A stretch of DNA of 64,000 nt from Neodiprion pinetum. Lineage: Eukaryota; Arthropoda; Insecta; Hymenoptera; Diprionidae. Location: NCBI RefSeq assembly GCF_021155775.2, contig NC_060232.1, forward strand, positions 32,371,922-32,435,921, in the 5' to 3' direction. Positions 50,801-63,050 of the stretch are shown one piece after another; the stretch's first letter is position 1; each line of letters begins with the position of its first letter. The position numbers and the translations under genes were made by a program. The notes beneath the pieces were generated by a model. That model saw nothing but the letters and a program-made list of their open reading frames with translations, had not been told where the DNA came from and searched no databases.

Positions 50801-52855
50801 CTTCTCAATCATCCCACACGCTCGCACCTTGTAATTCAGAGAGAAAACCACTCGGGGAACAAATTACGGCTGCCGCGGGGCAGGGCGGATCGCTCTTATT
50901 CCGTTCCCTTCAGCACCGCGACTCGGAGGTGTAGGTGTACCGGCGCGGTGATACCTAAAAATCCGCGTGTTATATACACCCCGCAAATGAGGCTCACGCC
51001 TCGCGTAAACAAGGGTGTATGACAGTTCGCCGTCTCCGCTTTTCTCGAGCCGTTCGCGAAAGGCTGGCAGGCGGGCAACGAAGCAGGTAAGCAGGCGTGG
51101 AACCGCAGAAGAGGCAGCGAGATAAAAGAAACGAAAAGGATGGGAATGAAAAGAAAATAAGGGAGTTATTTACGAGGCAGCGCCGCGCTATAACGAGCGT
51201 CCCGACTACTCCACCGGCCGACCGAACTTCTTTCGGAGGTTACCGAGCTTACCGGGCCTTATGCGGCCTTACCGTAGCCCGGAACGAAGGCACCGCGATC
51301 AGCTCTTTTCGAGGAGTCGTCAAATCCCCGAGCGAGCCTCGATACCGCGTGCGTTCGGTATGTCGAAGGTCCCGGATCAGTATCGAACAGAGTTGTGGAA
51401 CGATCTTGCGGGCAGAGTTGATAATTTTTACAGAAGTGAGAACAAATACAAAAGGGGTTAAAGGCTGCGATACCCGTTTTTATTCAACGCTGAAAGCATC
51501 TTCACGCAGCCTTGATCGGCCGTCTCCAGCTGCGTTATGCGTAATGTATTCCTAATGGAAGGTTTCCTGTCCACCAGATATGCATATTATGTGATCCCGG
51601 GTCCTGGAGGTATAACTTAACAAGCTTACGTCAAAGGGAATGGTTTTCCTTAATCGGTTGACTCACTCGGGAGCCGATCTCGCAGTCCCGGGTTGTCGGT
51701 TCGGTGCGGGAGGCGGGTTAAAATTGTAGAACTTGGTTTTAACCCCGTGGCGAAGAGAGGAATATAATCGGGTAAATATTATCACCGGGAAACATGATAT
51801 CCCCGTCTCACCGCTGCGCTGCGGAGCCCTCCAGATATACACTTTCGGTCGTAACTCGGTCTGGTAGCTCGTAAATTTAATCATTCCCGCGAAACGAACA
51901 CAACACGCCGGCATCATCACACCTGGACATCTGCATAAAGAGAGTCTGTTACACGCGCAGTCCAACCTGCGCGACTTGCCTCCGGAGGAAATTGAAAATC
52001 CTTCCCACAACCGATCGTGCGGTGATCCGAAATCGCACGACTTTAATAGCCGCAATCGATATACCTACGAGTCGGCGAATTCCCAGACGCCGTGACACAG
52101 TGGTAATAATAGATTACACGGTGAGAAAGAACCGGCGCGAAAGAGGAGGTCGGACCCGATCAGGCCCGTAACGGATCGTAGGATGCATATCTAGGCTAGG
52201 AAGGAAACCTCTGGAAGGCATAATATCGGAGCCCCCGTCGACTTGCGGTTGTCTCTCGAGTGGTAGGTATTCGTCGGCGATGAATCATGAATTGGCGATC
52301 GGTACGCCATGCGATGCCATTTGAATAGGCCGGTTCCCGGACACCCCGCGATGCCCGTACGACCGACGACGCGACATAACAAATGGCTGTTTTACGTCGG
52401 GAGAAAATGAAGGGAGCATGACGCGTTCATTTCGGCCCTCGGGCCGTCGACTGCAGGGACACTCCTACGGGTGCTTCGGCCGACGGAGACGAAGACGAAA
52501 ACGAAGACTCGGGGACGCGCGGAAGATCACCGGCAGGATAGGTGTTAGTTGTCAGTACCCGCGCCGCGAGACCGGTATTACTGCAGCTCGCTACGGGACC
52601 CGGAGCAGTGACAGCCATGGGCAGGAATTAGCATGGGATAATGGGACCTGGTGCCGAGTACCCCCGTCGGGCTCCTTAGCCCGAATCGGACCCGTGGCAC
52701 AAATTATGCCCAGCTGAGTCATATATTTTCCTGAGCTATAGATCCCGGGTGCAGAACCATAACCGTCACGTTGTATTTCAGACATGGGATCAAAATTTCC
52801 CCATCGATATAGAGACCGGGCTGTCAAGAAGTTCCCGATTCCATAACCCGTACGG

Positions 52856-53046
52856 CAGGGATGGCCAACCGGTTGATCGTCACTGTTGGGCCAGTCCATC
52901 GCGACAAGGCAAAAAAAAAAAAAAATCCACGACTGTGTCAAAAAATATTTCATTTAATTCTGTGGTAAAGACTTGAGATTGGCAGATCGTACAGAGTGTG
53001 GGCATTAAACGGTAGATCTTGGGACCACTCAAGTTTGCCATCCCTG
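52856..53046. mobile_element. hAT-like nonautonomous miniature transposon (MITE), 191 bp
   Basis: The two ends form terminal inverted repeats: CAGGGATGGCCAACC at 52856-52870, and AGTTTGCCATCCCTG at 53032-53046, whose reverse complement is CAGGGATGGCAAACT. They agree at 13 of 15 positions, including the first 10. A CAGGGRTGG-N-MAAC terminus is typical of hAT (Charlie-like) elements. There is no transposase; the interior holds an A15 run at 52911-52925. The 8-bp flanks (CCGTACGG left, CTACATAT right) do not form the identical duplication expected for hAT, so the insertion is old or the exact ends are off by a base. An unrecognised open frame (53019-53453, starting at TTG) runs out of its right end. 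Confidence 0.7.
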
Positions 53047-53520
53047 CTACATATACAATGCTTGGACTCGGTACTTTAATTTCGAACTCTTTTGAACGTC
53101 GAAACGCATCTGGGCCCGATATATCAACGAGTCATTGGCTCGCGAAGGTTCTCTTATTCGTTTTGAATATTTTGTCGGTTTTCACATTCTCCGCCTCTGC
53201 ACCTTCTTCGAAGCCTAATAATCATAAACATGTTTTTCATGACACAGCGATTACCGGAGTGACTAGCAGCCTGCTGCAACATTTCACAGCGCCTCGATGC
53301 CCGATCACCCTCTCCCGCAAGGGTCATACCGCCTTGGAGACGGGACGTGAACGGATTCGCATCGAGAATTATTCGCAATTTGATATTTCATCGGGACTCT
53401 GTTTTACGCCAGGTCTCCATTCTTCCCGTCGGGACATAAGACACACGGTATAACCGTGCGTGGACCATGACCGGACACTGCACAATACCTTGAGAGCTAG
53501 GGGACGGAGACGATCTGTGG

Positions 53521-53560
53521 TAATCATCACCAATCATAACCAATCACGACCAATCATCCC
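53521..53560 (+). repeat. 10-bp tandem repeat, CAATCAT-type unit
   Basis: Four decamers vary around CAATCATMAC (the first begins TAATCATCAC). The array contains repeated CCAAT boxes, but no adjacent gene is visible. Confidence 0.8.
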
Positions 53561-53654
53561 AGCCCTCGAGCTGCAGGAGGCGGAGGGCTGCAGGCTCGGG
53601 TTATGGCCGCGGCGATGATATCGCCTCGTGTCTTGGCCGACTGTGACGCGTGCT

Positions 53655-53684
53655 GTGACACTCAGTGACACCCAGTGACACCTG
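53655..53684 (+). repeat. 10-bp tandem repeat TGACACYCAG
   Basis: Three decamers (TGACACTCAG, TGACACCCAG, TGACACCTGG), about 100 bases from another decamer array. Confidence 0.8.
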
Positions 53685-56600
53685 GCCGGCGACGCCCCTT
53701 GACACCTTAGCGAAGACCACTCGCGGGACGAACACTCCCATAACATTCCCGGATGACGGGGCCCAGATCGTTCCTTTCGATAAATGGCCTCAGCCTGCAG
53801 AGCTCCGCGTGCTGCAGGCTGTACGGGGTCTCTGTAGGTAGGTACCTCGCACCAACGATAACACCCAGCAATCCTACGGCTGTGACATTTCGTCGAACGC
53901 TATCCGGACGATCACCTTTCTACGGATCTATACCCTCGCTCTTCAATGCCGATCAAAACTGACCCGGCCGCTTCAATCAGCCTCAGTCAACGAGCACCTT
54001 ACGCTCTTCGATGCGCTACGGTGTACGACCATCCGATGGAGAATGACAACGGAGAACGTGGCTGTATCATTGGATTGAAAGAAGTGGCCAACGTCTGTGT
54101 GAAATAACGCTTCGAATGAGTGACGTCGTAAGGTAACGGCACGCATAAGTAAACGTCGGGAGTATTTGAATCACGACTTGGCAAAAGCCTTCGTTATCGT
54201 ACGATATGCAGAGTCTTTGACTACTTTGGTGAATACGGATCAATTTGGCTGTTCGGATCGAGATATCTCGGACGTAAACGATTTCCCTAAACGAGTGAAA
54301 CGTTCAAGAGAATCCGGAGGTGATCGCAAGTCCGGTGATGAGTCTCGTGGCGAGAAGAGAGGGCAGTGCCCCGTTGAACCGAGGGGCCTGCGAGAGCTTC
54401 CGCGTACAATTTCTAGCAAGCGATGACGAGCCCGAAGCGCGTTCCTAAGTAGACCGAGTAGTGTATACATAAGGAAGCATCTTCGGCCAAGCTCCCGAAA
54501 TATAATAATATTTCACGGTGAGACGCGATTAAGCCTGCAGAGAATTACGGGCACGCGAACACGCGATCTCGAATACGTGTGTATTAGACCTATAACCCAA
54601 GTGTAGTATACCTAGGTATAATCGAAAAGAGAATACCCACGCGATATACGACCCAGTGTTGAATACACCGGGCATTCGGCTAATTTGTGCCGCACAGGGA
54701 GAGAGAGGTATCCGCATTCACGCTCGGCGATATATATCAAGCAGCTTCCGGGAGATTAAGAGATCTCCGTAGCTCGACGTGCAATTTGATTATATATGTG
54801 TGTGTAAGCGCGTTGACACGGTAATCGCGATTGAAATCTTGTCCGCTAATTACAAGATTAATTAACACGGCCCCCGTCCGTCGTCCTCGTCGTCCTCGTC
54901 GTTATTCGCCACGTACCGCGCGCGTAGCCATCTAGTGTATGTTAAAAGCGATGGCGCGGATAGGTAGTGTGCACATTAACGCTCGAAACAATCGTACCTA
55001 TCCATCATCCGGTCCGGGGCTGTCCTGCCGCCATGCCGGCGTGTCAAACGGCCTATCGTACAATTTATACAGCCGCTCAGTCCGTGAAACTCCAGGGGCA
55101 ATTATTACACGCATGCTTTAATCCCATCATGCAGCGGGATCGTTATAATTGATCGCGGTAAGGCGAAGGCGCGGAGACATTCGCACGCGCGATCGTCGAC
55201 GTTGACTTCCAACCGGGGACCGTTCCGCCGTCCTCGGATGAGCCATCCGCGGTTAAATGTCAGCGGCGATGATCTCCGCGGGCGCGTAAATAATTATACT
55301 CGCTGTTGGAGAGGAGTAGAGGTGAAGCCACCGGCATCGCGGCAGCGAGCCGAGAACCTCGCGGGTTCAGGTGAGTCAGAGAGTTTCGCGGAGGCGGAGA
55401 CACCTCCGTTGATAATTTATAGATCGGTTCGCGAATCGCCGGCGAATATACCCTCGCGTCGTATAACGCGTTAAGGCTTATCTGCCCGCACCCAAGAACC
55501 TACACGAGGACTTGAGATAGGCGGCGATCACGCAGCCGGCCTCGTAGGCAACTCGCGCTTCATCATCGCGCGGTCGTATTACCGTTCGAAAGTTTCGGTC
55601 CGTACCGTACCTGCAGCTTCTTCATCATTATATATGGAATTATGAAACGGCGATGATATTGTACCAACGACGACGGGAAACTCGACACCGCGGGACAGCT
55701 CACGCGCCTATAACCCGTCGACACCGGCGAGGTGCAGTTAACTGTGATAAGCATCGGCGTCGTCGCCGGACGAGGAGGCGTATCGATGATTAGAAATTGA
55801 GGAATATCCGTTAAAGTGGGCATGCGTTGGGTATATTGAGAAACTAACGATAAGGAATATTAGCCGACTTTGATGAAGCAACTTGCAAGAGCGCGATGAC
55901 GAACTTGCAGAAAGTCACGCAACGACGATCCTCCCGCTTAATCAAGTAACCCACTTTACGAGTATACTCGTCGAGTCGATGGGGGGGGGAGCGATGGGAT
56001 ACGTATCAAAAGGTCTTCAATTTGTTAAGCCTGCACAGTAGGTCGACACGTACGCGAGATAGAGCAAGACGATCGTAGAGGTAACCGAAGCCCGGGGTCC
56101 TGTAACAGAAGTTGATGGGAACCAAGAGGACTCGATCTTCACATATTGTGCCAACAATTAGGTGAAAGGCACCGAGTCCTACCTTCCTCCTCGAGCGTGG
56201 CATATACGCGGCCCGAGTCTGGATCATTTAGCTAACCGTGCCGCAGAGGCCGATCTGGGCATGATCACCGCGGCGTGGATGATAGCATGGTAGGCGTGCG
56301 TATTATGCGGTATGTATAGACGTTTTTAGTTATACAGTTGCCTCATACGCGGCGTTGAATTGTGGGTGAGGACGCAGTCCAGTTGTTGGGCAAAAAACGG
56401 CCCGGTGGCCGTAGGGGATTCCCCCGCAATCCCGGGTACGCGGAGAAGGACGCGAGTTGACGCGGATGATGATGGTACGGTAGTAACCTTTAACGAACCG
56501 CTTGGTAGTTCTTTGAATAAAATTATACGGCTGTCTATACTCGAGCGGCGCGGCTTGTGCCTACGCCGCGAGTAGCGATTTCGTCAATAAATAAAAGAAG

Positions 56601-56707
56601 TAAAAATAAAGAGAGGAAGAAACGAAAGAAACACACCGCGCGTTATACGACTTTACCTATAATTGCGTAACTTTATTGCCTCGAGATCTGTCAGATTCGA
56701 TTTTTGA

Positions 56708-56724
56708 TTTTTTTTTTTTTTTTT
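56708..56724 (+). repeat. T-rich homopolymer run
   Basis: About 17 T in an AT-rich pyrimidine stretch. There is no sign that it is a retrotransposon tail. Confidence 0.8.
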
Positions 56725-56993
56725 CTTTATTATTATTATCTTCTTTCCTCTTTTCATTATACAGCACACGGCGCGGTGTGGTCATAATATGCATGTTATC
56801 CATATGTATGGCAAATTGAATTTACATCTTCTCCTCTGCCGTGATCATCAGCCCACAGGGTACGAACGGAGGCCGCGCATTATTAAAGCATGATAAGCGC
56901 TGCTGCACAGCTACTTTACAGGCACGACACGCTCCCAGATTTTTTCCCGCTCATTCACCTACTTAGAGTTTTTACTTCCCTCCTCCTTGTATA

Positions 56994-57055
56994 CCCCCCC
57001 CCCCCCTCCCTCCCTCCTGCTCCTCCACCCTCCTCCTCACCCCCACCCCACCAAG
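56994..57055 (+). repeat. C13 run and C/T-rich tract
   Basis: C13 at 56994-57006 passes into CCCTCC and CCACC repeats. Confidence 0.85.
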
Positions 57056-58407
57056 CGACGCAGTGAAAGCCTTCGAGTAATTTACCGGGGCTATTAGTAT
57101 CATTACCAGCAATTGGCGCTACTTTTCCGCGACCTTTGACCCCCGCGCGATCGCACCCACGTCAGAGTGCAGCCTGCAGGTTTTTAACCTATGCCTGCGT
57201 CGAGCCAAGCAAGCCTCCGGAGGAGAGAGTCTAGCTCGCGGTTTTATGACGTCCGTATTATACACGCAGCGCGGCGGTGATACCTGAGTATGCTCTGATC
57301 GAGAGATCATGGGAAGTCGGGACGCATCAGTCAACGTTTGCCTCGGGATTCCGCGCCGCTACCGCATGCAGCATGCAGCACAGCCGCATCTAACGAGTCG
57401 TTGTAGAGGATTTTATAGAAAGCTATGAAGCTCGATACTTGTACGCGTCTCTCGACGTTTGCCTTAGGTTTGACTTAGGTACGCGCGTGTGTGTTGATGG
57501 AAGCTATCAGCTCTGCCAGGCCGCTTACGAAACCGTTCGATATATATTTGCCACGGTATGTACCCAAGCCTAAGTCGCGCAATGCAACACGATACCTCGG
57601 AAAAGGTCAGCCGCGTTTTTCACTCGAGTGGGCATATTTTAGTGGGTTTAGTGTATACTTGCAGGTATCGTACGCGGCGTAATGCCACCTTGGTTTAAAT
57701 CACAAGATTAAATTTAACGCTCTCGTTGGTATAGTTATACAGGATGTATATAACTCGAAGCGAAGTGTTTCAGACGTATTTCCCAATTCGTGTCAAAGTT
57801 TGCCAAGATCAGCAACCAGAAAACGACGCCGCGTCAGCCAAGACGCAGATATTTTTAGTGAGACTTGTAGAATCGATTCAGCTAAAGCGGGTCAGTAAAT
57901 ACAGTAATAAAAGTTTTTGATAAAATTCACGTACAAAAAACGTCATCAAGTTTTACGGTGCATCGTCGGTATCGTAAACTACTAGATTATTATTGTGAGA
58001 TTCGCAAAAAATGTAGGAAATTAGTTTCTTTCGAAATGATGAAACGTCTGAGATTAAATTCCACATACATCTTCATATTTAAGGTATTGAAACCAGCTTG
58101 AATTCAGAACAATCGCAAGTTCGTTGAAAGTTTCTAAATTCCCCCTGCGAAATCGAACCGCATCGCTGAAGCAAAACAATATGAAAAAGTGACAAAAAAA
58201 AATAAAATAAAATAAAAAAATAACAAAAAAAAATATGACAATGACAAGGCAACTTCCGACCACAGATCTCACGGCTATTCGACTTGTAACTTACGAGGCT
58301 TGTACAGTTTGTGGCTCAACTTTGCCCGAGCGATATAGGCAAGCCGCGTTATAACGTTCACGGGCAGTGGCAGCCCACTCACGACATTTGCCCCGGGAGG
58401 TGAGAGC

Positions 58408-58472
58408 AGCTTCTTCTTATTCTTCTTCTTCTTCTTCTTCTTCTTCTTCATCTTCTTCTCCTTCTTGTTTTT
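58408..58472 (+). repeat. (TTC)n microsatellite
   Basis: An interrupted TTC/TCT run of about 60 bases. It gives a serine string in one frame, which I regard as an artefact. Confidence 0.9.
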
Positions 58473-60369
58473 CGCTCTTCTTCGGAGAATGGTCGACGTT
58501 TCACGATACAGCGATACAGACTCGTTCGTCCATCCTCACGTACGCTGGCGCGGATGACTTTTACTTTCAGCGCGCGAAGTTCGCCCCATGCCGTGCATGC
58601 TTCAGGCTTCTCGTGACATGTTCCTTTTTCGCGTAGACGTAGTCACGGACACGCACGCGATACTGTAACGGGTTGTCGAGTGCACTGTGTCGCAGACTTT
58701 TCTACGTTGCTGCGGCACTACAGCTGTATGTAAGGTACAAGGCGCTTCGATTTTCGCGTCTGAATGGACATAATTAATGGAAGTCTCAGACATACCGCGC
58801 CTGTACGTAAGCCACTCGATTAATTCGGCTGCGGATGGCTCATTCGATTGCCTTTGTCTAAGATTTTCATCTCTTTATTTCTTTTCGGTTTAAAATTAAT
58901 TGCCATAGTAAGACGCAATAACGTTCGGAAAACGGAGACGTCGGTCAGTCTTGTTACTCACAGTGTCCTATAAGCAAGACGTATAATATGCGTATACATA
59001 GCACAATCCTGTCGTCGAATAAATAATTGTATTTATATACCTATCTATAAATATTTCAATTCATTTGTTATGTTCGCCACGGGCTGACTATAATATGTAT
59101 ATATGTCTGAACAAGTTGTTTTCTTCGAGAAAAAAGATAGAGAGAAGAGGAACGTACCTATACGAGAAAAAACACAAGCATGAAAAAAGAAAAACAACCA
59201 ATTCACGGCAAAGACAACTCCCTATCGCGCAGTATATCTTTCGACATACAGATACATTGATATGTATATATACACATATTAACGAGAATTATTTCTCAGG
59301 CGTGTTTTTCATCTCAACCTTGACCCTGCGTAATGAAACAATCACTATAGTATGTGGAACGTTTGTAGGTTGCGTATAGATGAAATTGAAGTGTTTGTAT
59401 ACATATTGCAGGCAACGAAATGCGATTCGAGCGTGGCCATAGAACGAGAGAATTGAAATTATTCATAAATTCATAACCCTCTTCCCCCCGACAGGTTGGA
59501 CACTGTGCAGAGATGTTATAATATCTGTATTACAGATCAACGCCTTCCTACTCCCGACTCCAATTCACACTCTATCCGAGCTGCCGGAGGCTTTCTTTAT
59601 GCCTCTAACGCAAGTCGGGCTTGTCCCGAGTTGTAAGACAGCGTGTACCACTTAGTATTTGCATTTGCATTCCCACTTGGCTGCGCGCATGCGTACGTAA
59701 CATACGCGCGAGAAACACGCAATCACACAGTCGCACAAAGACGGGCGCTTCGTGAAACGAGTAGGTGTGGGTATGCGTAGAGGGTACGTACGTACCTTGG
59801 CTGTGGGACGAGGAGCATCCGCAGGCTGCGGAGAGGTTCGTCGTGTTCCGGCGTTGAGGCGGTCGCGCGGATTCTTCAACGTCGAACGTCTGTTATAACG
59901 GCGACATCGATATTGCATAACACCTACAGCCACAACTTGTTTGAAACCGGTGCCGATCACCCCGCTCGTTGATAAACGCTCGGCGCGGCTGCCACGAGGA
60001 GACTGACCTTTTAAATACAATTATCGTTCGATTCGTCTCTTGAATAACGCGACGTACACAAACCGGCGCGCTGCCCTCCCTGTCCTACGGCTTCCAGGCT
60101 CGTCGGCCATGCCGTGCGTACATTATACCTATGCCTGTCGGTGAAATGACCGATGGATGAATGCAGGCGTTTGCCCGTGACCGCTATCTTCGTCAACATA
60201 CCTGTGCGTATTTATTGTATATAATATACCTGCGGCATGTGAAATTTATTCATTCCGAATTACAAGAGCCGAGCGTTTCTCCGCGAGTTGATTATCTGCG
60301 GTTCAACGGGTATGCGGGTAAACTATTTTTAACATTTTCGGAAAGGAATAAGATTATACCATGTGCGTA

Positions 60370-60371
<2 letters not shown>

Positions 60372-60409
<38 letters not shown>
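60372..60409 (+). repeat. (GT)19 microsatellite
   Basis: A perfect dinucleotide run. Confidence 0.97.
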
Positions 60410-60410
<1 letters not shown>

Positions 60411-61276
60411 GATATTTCGTGTCTGCAGAGTGTGAGAAAAAAAGTTGTTGAGTAAATAAAAGGACCAAAGATGAGAGGGAAGTAAAAAAGATTAGGGAAA
60501 AAAAAAAGAAAACAAAACAAACACTTAACACGAACGCTGAAGCAGAGATGCTCGCTGCAGGTAACAGGTGGAGATGGTATGGGGAGATTGTGCGAGAACC
60601 GAAAATGCAGGGTATTCGAAATAAAGAAGCAAGATGTTTGACAAGTTGGCGAATTTATTGGTATAGGCCGATAGTGGATTTCCCCACGGTACATTGCGAT
60701 ATCCCCCATTATTGCCAAGACACGCTATACACAAGGACATTATTTTCTTTTCTTATACTTTCTGTCTTTCTTTCGTTATCCTTCTGCTGTTGTTTCGTTG
60801 CTGCCCGGCCCGTGAAAATTAAACACGCATCGGGTCGGTAATGCCGTGCCGTAGCATTCATAGTCGTATCGTTATTGTCGTAACGAGGTGACAAAATAAT
60901 CATCGGTGTCATCGTATCACTCGAATATAATATATAGTACTAGGTACAACTGGGTATGCCGCCGTAGGTATAATATATCGGGGACTATAATCCGAGCTCT
61001 ATATAGTGACTAAAATCTATATAATTCAATAATATTTATAAGATAATATAATCAGGATATCATCATATTATTTATATAATAATAATATTAAAAACACAGT
61101 ATAATATTATATTAAGCTATTTACAAAGTGCACCTGCAGTCTCATATTGTTTTAGTTTTTTCTATTTACCTCAACTTTCGTTCGTTTAATTTCATTACTT
61201 TTTTTTTTTTTTCTTTCTACTTCTCCCTTGTTTGTTTCTAGAAATTTTTGGAGGTTAGAGAAATTTCTGTACAATA

Positions 61277-61282
61277 TTTATT
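61277..61282 (-). terminator. Possible polyadenylation signal of the minus-strand candidate gene
   Basis: TTTATT on the plus strand reads AATAAA on the minus strand, about 355 bases beyond the candidate stop, in AT-rich DNA. AATAAA is frequent by chance in such DNA, including on the plus strand at about 61308. Confidence 0.2.
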
Positions 61283-61635
61283 ATAATTCGCAAACCGTGA
61301 CAGTGGGTAATAAAGATTTTTGTAAATCATCAAATGAAAACAAGAATAATAAAAACCAAAAATGTCATATACATTTACACGTTTGAAAAATTCACCTGGG
61401 TTTGTCGTTGCGTATTACAGGTAAGAGTGTTATATTATTACACGCTATTGTATCGTCGGGTCAGTGTAAAACGTTTTTAAAAGCTGGCGTAAAAGCTAGT
61501 CTCGAGTCGGTCGAGACGCTGTAGCTGCTTCGTTTAATAGGTTTTATACATAAACTCGACACCGAAATCCACGACTGCACGCCGTCCCGCGCATCCTGCC
61601 GATCCCCTGTTCGTCTCGTGCATGTTGTTGCAAAA

Positions 61636-62250
61636 TCACCACCGTGCAGGGTCCATCGTCGTTAGTCGCAGCACGGCGAAATCCAGAGGCTTCGACGCGC
61701 CGACTCTTCCCCAAGGAACGGAACTAATCGAGAGCGCCGCCTGCCCGATTTGACGGACGGCTACCGCAGGTGTTTCCGCACAAGCCGCGTGCTCAGCCTC
61801 GAGGCGTTCCAGACTGATTTCGGGCTTGAGCCGAACGGTTGGTGGATATATGGTAGCCGTTCTGCTCCACAGACGGTTTGGTTCCCGATGTCGCCCGAGG
61901 GCTGGGCGTGGCCGACGGAAGCCGCACTTTGAAATACCCCGTCGTCTCTCGGAGCCGCGGCTGCGGAAGACGAACGAACCGCTGGCTCTCGGCGTGCCGC
62001 GTCCAGGAAGGCCCGATTCGAGGTGGCCCCCGGTCTTCCGCGCATCCGCGACTGGGCCCTCCTCGAGTCTGGACCTCGTCCCTCTCGTCCCTCCTCTCTC
62101 GATCCGCGATCCCGTTTCGCGGAGGAATAATCCGTGGGGAAGACGTAGTGCCGGAATTGACGAAGAGGAATTTAGCGGGGAGGTATGACGAGTATGCAGA
62201 GGACGGAGGATCGAGGGTGGAGATGGTGCGACGCGGAAGGGGTGACTGAG
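61636..62250 (-). CDS. Candidate 3' coding exon of an unrecognised minus-strand gene
   Basis: A minus-strand frame stays open for about 200 codons and ends at a TGA at 61636-61638. Its C-terminal 75 residues (YPPTVRLKPEISLERLEAE and onward) have balanced composition and GC-rich third positions. The N-terminal half is Arg/Pro/Ser-rich and less convincing. There is no ATG at the start of the frame, so if real it is an internal or terminal exon; a possible acceptor (ACACCTCAG) lies at about 62247-62255. The minus strand downstream is AT-rich, with AATAAA around 61277-61282 that could end a 3' UTR of about 370 nt. Against this, other frames of the same DNA are also partly open, which is usual in GC-rich sequence. 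I recognise no domain. Confidence 0.25.
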   Translation of the reverse strand, partial: LSHPFRVAPSPPSILRPLHTRHTSPLNSSSSIPALRLPHGLFLRETGSRIERGGTRGTRSRLEEGPVADARKTGGHLESGLPGRGTPRASGSFVFRSRGSERRRGISKCGFRRPRPALGRHREPNRLWSRTATIYPPTVRLKPEISLERLEAEHAACAETPAVAVRQIGQAALSISSVPWGRVGASKPLDFAVLRLTTMDPARW

Positions 62251-62446
62251 GTGTGGTGTTTGCGTCAGCAACGCGCTAGGGAGGGCGGTGGCTTCTAATA
62301 CCTAGAGTAGCCATTCGAATAGCCATTTGAGTAGCCGTTGGAGCCCTTGTGAGGGACGGAGTGAATGCTCCTGGAACAGAGACGGCAGAAATCGGACCAT
62401 AAGGAGGGTTGGTTCTTCGATGTCGAATGGGATGACCGTGCGAGGG

Positions 62447-62716
62447 TTAGTAAACCGAATCGGGGGCACATGCCGCGGGTTTAATTCGTTTTCGGGATGA
62501 TGCAGGTGCGGGCGAAGGTGAAGAAGAAGGTGTCTGATAGTGAGGTGCGGACGATCGAGGCAAAGAGGCCGCAGGCGGGCGAAAGGGCTGCGGAGAGCAG
62601 CCGGTGCACGCTGCGCGGGATGCGGGATAGAACGAATTACCATTGTCGGGATATTGCTGGGGACGGGTAGCGGTTAAGGGGGTGTTAAGAAGAGTAACGA
62701 GTACGAGAGAATACAA
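62447..62716 (-). CDS. Candidate minus-strand coding segment with hydrophobic start, structure unresolved
   Basis: A minus-strand frame opens with a hydrophobic stretch (YLYSLVLVTLLNTPLTATRP) that resembles a signal-peptide core. It continues as a Pro/Ser-rich sequence to a stop at 62447-62449. No ATG precedes the hydrophobic stretch in frame. The same pyrimidine-rich DNA is also a good 3' splice site (TTAAC branch-like sequence, then CCGTCCCCAG at about 62659), so the hydrophobic reading may be intron rather than protein. A further downstream frame ends in a short NGYS repeat (62295-62345). These pieces may belong to one gene with the frame at 61636-62250, but I could not join them convincingly. 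Confidence 0.15.
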   Translation of the reverse strand: MYSLVLVTLLNTPLTATRPQQYPDNGNSFYPASRAACTGCSPQPFRPPAASLPRSSAPHYQTPSSSPSPAPASSRKRIKPAACAPDSVY

Positions 62717-63050
62717 GTAACAAGATTCGATCGGACGTATAGAAGGAGCCGGTCGAGTGGAGGTCAGAGCGAGGCCGGAAGGGAAAGTGGAAAGTGGAAG
62801 TGGAAATAGTGCGTTTTTTTGTCAAGGCAGGAGACTCAGAGCTCCCGCTCACCGCCACCCACATCTACAACAGAAGAGAACAAGACCACCTCCGTTACAC
62901 TGCAAAGGCATACCGGCTATCATACAACCTATATACAAGATATTATTATATGATACAGCCGGGGCGCTATTTAGGTTTGTAGGTATCAGTTATCCATTAG
63001 CATCACCACCGTCGAAGATTTATTTTATTGCCAATGCCCTGACGCTATGC

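Larger units (their letters stand above)
36001..52855. other. Gene-free stretch with scattered motifs
   Basis: Beyond the listed repeats it holds a 13-bp perfect palindrome GTTGACAGTCAAC at 36048-36060 and YY1/Pho-type motifs at 38354-38366 and 42245-42254. It also has a Su(H) site TGTGGGAAC at 39327-39335 and TATCGATA at 44996-45003. An ATG-started 137-codon frame at 46484-46897 has ordinary composition but no recognisable domain. Confidence 0.6.
53047..61276. other. Gene-free stretch
   Basis: It holds decamer arrays, C/T tracts and microsatellites, then AT-rich DNA at 60.9-61.3 kb that may be the 3' flank of the minus-strand candidate. The open frame at 53019-53453 begins inside the MITE at a TTG and is not recognised. 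Confidence 0.6.
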
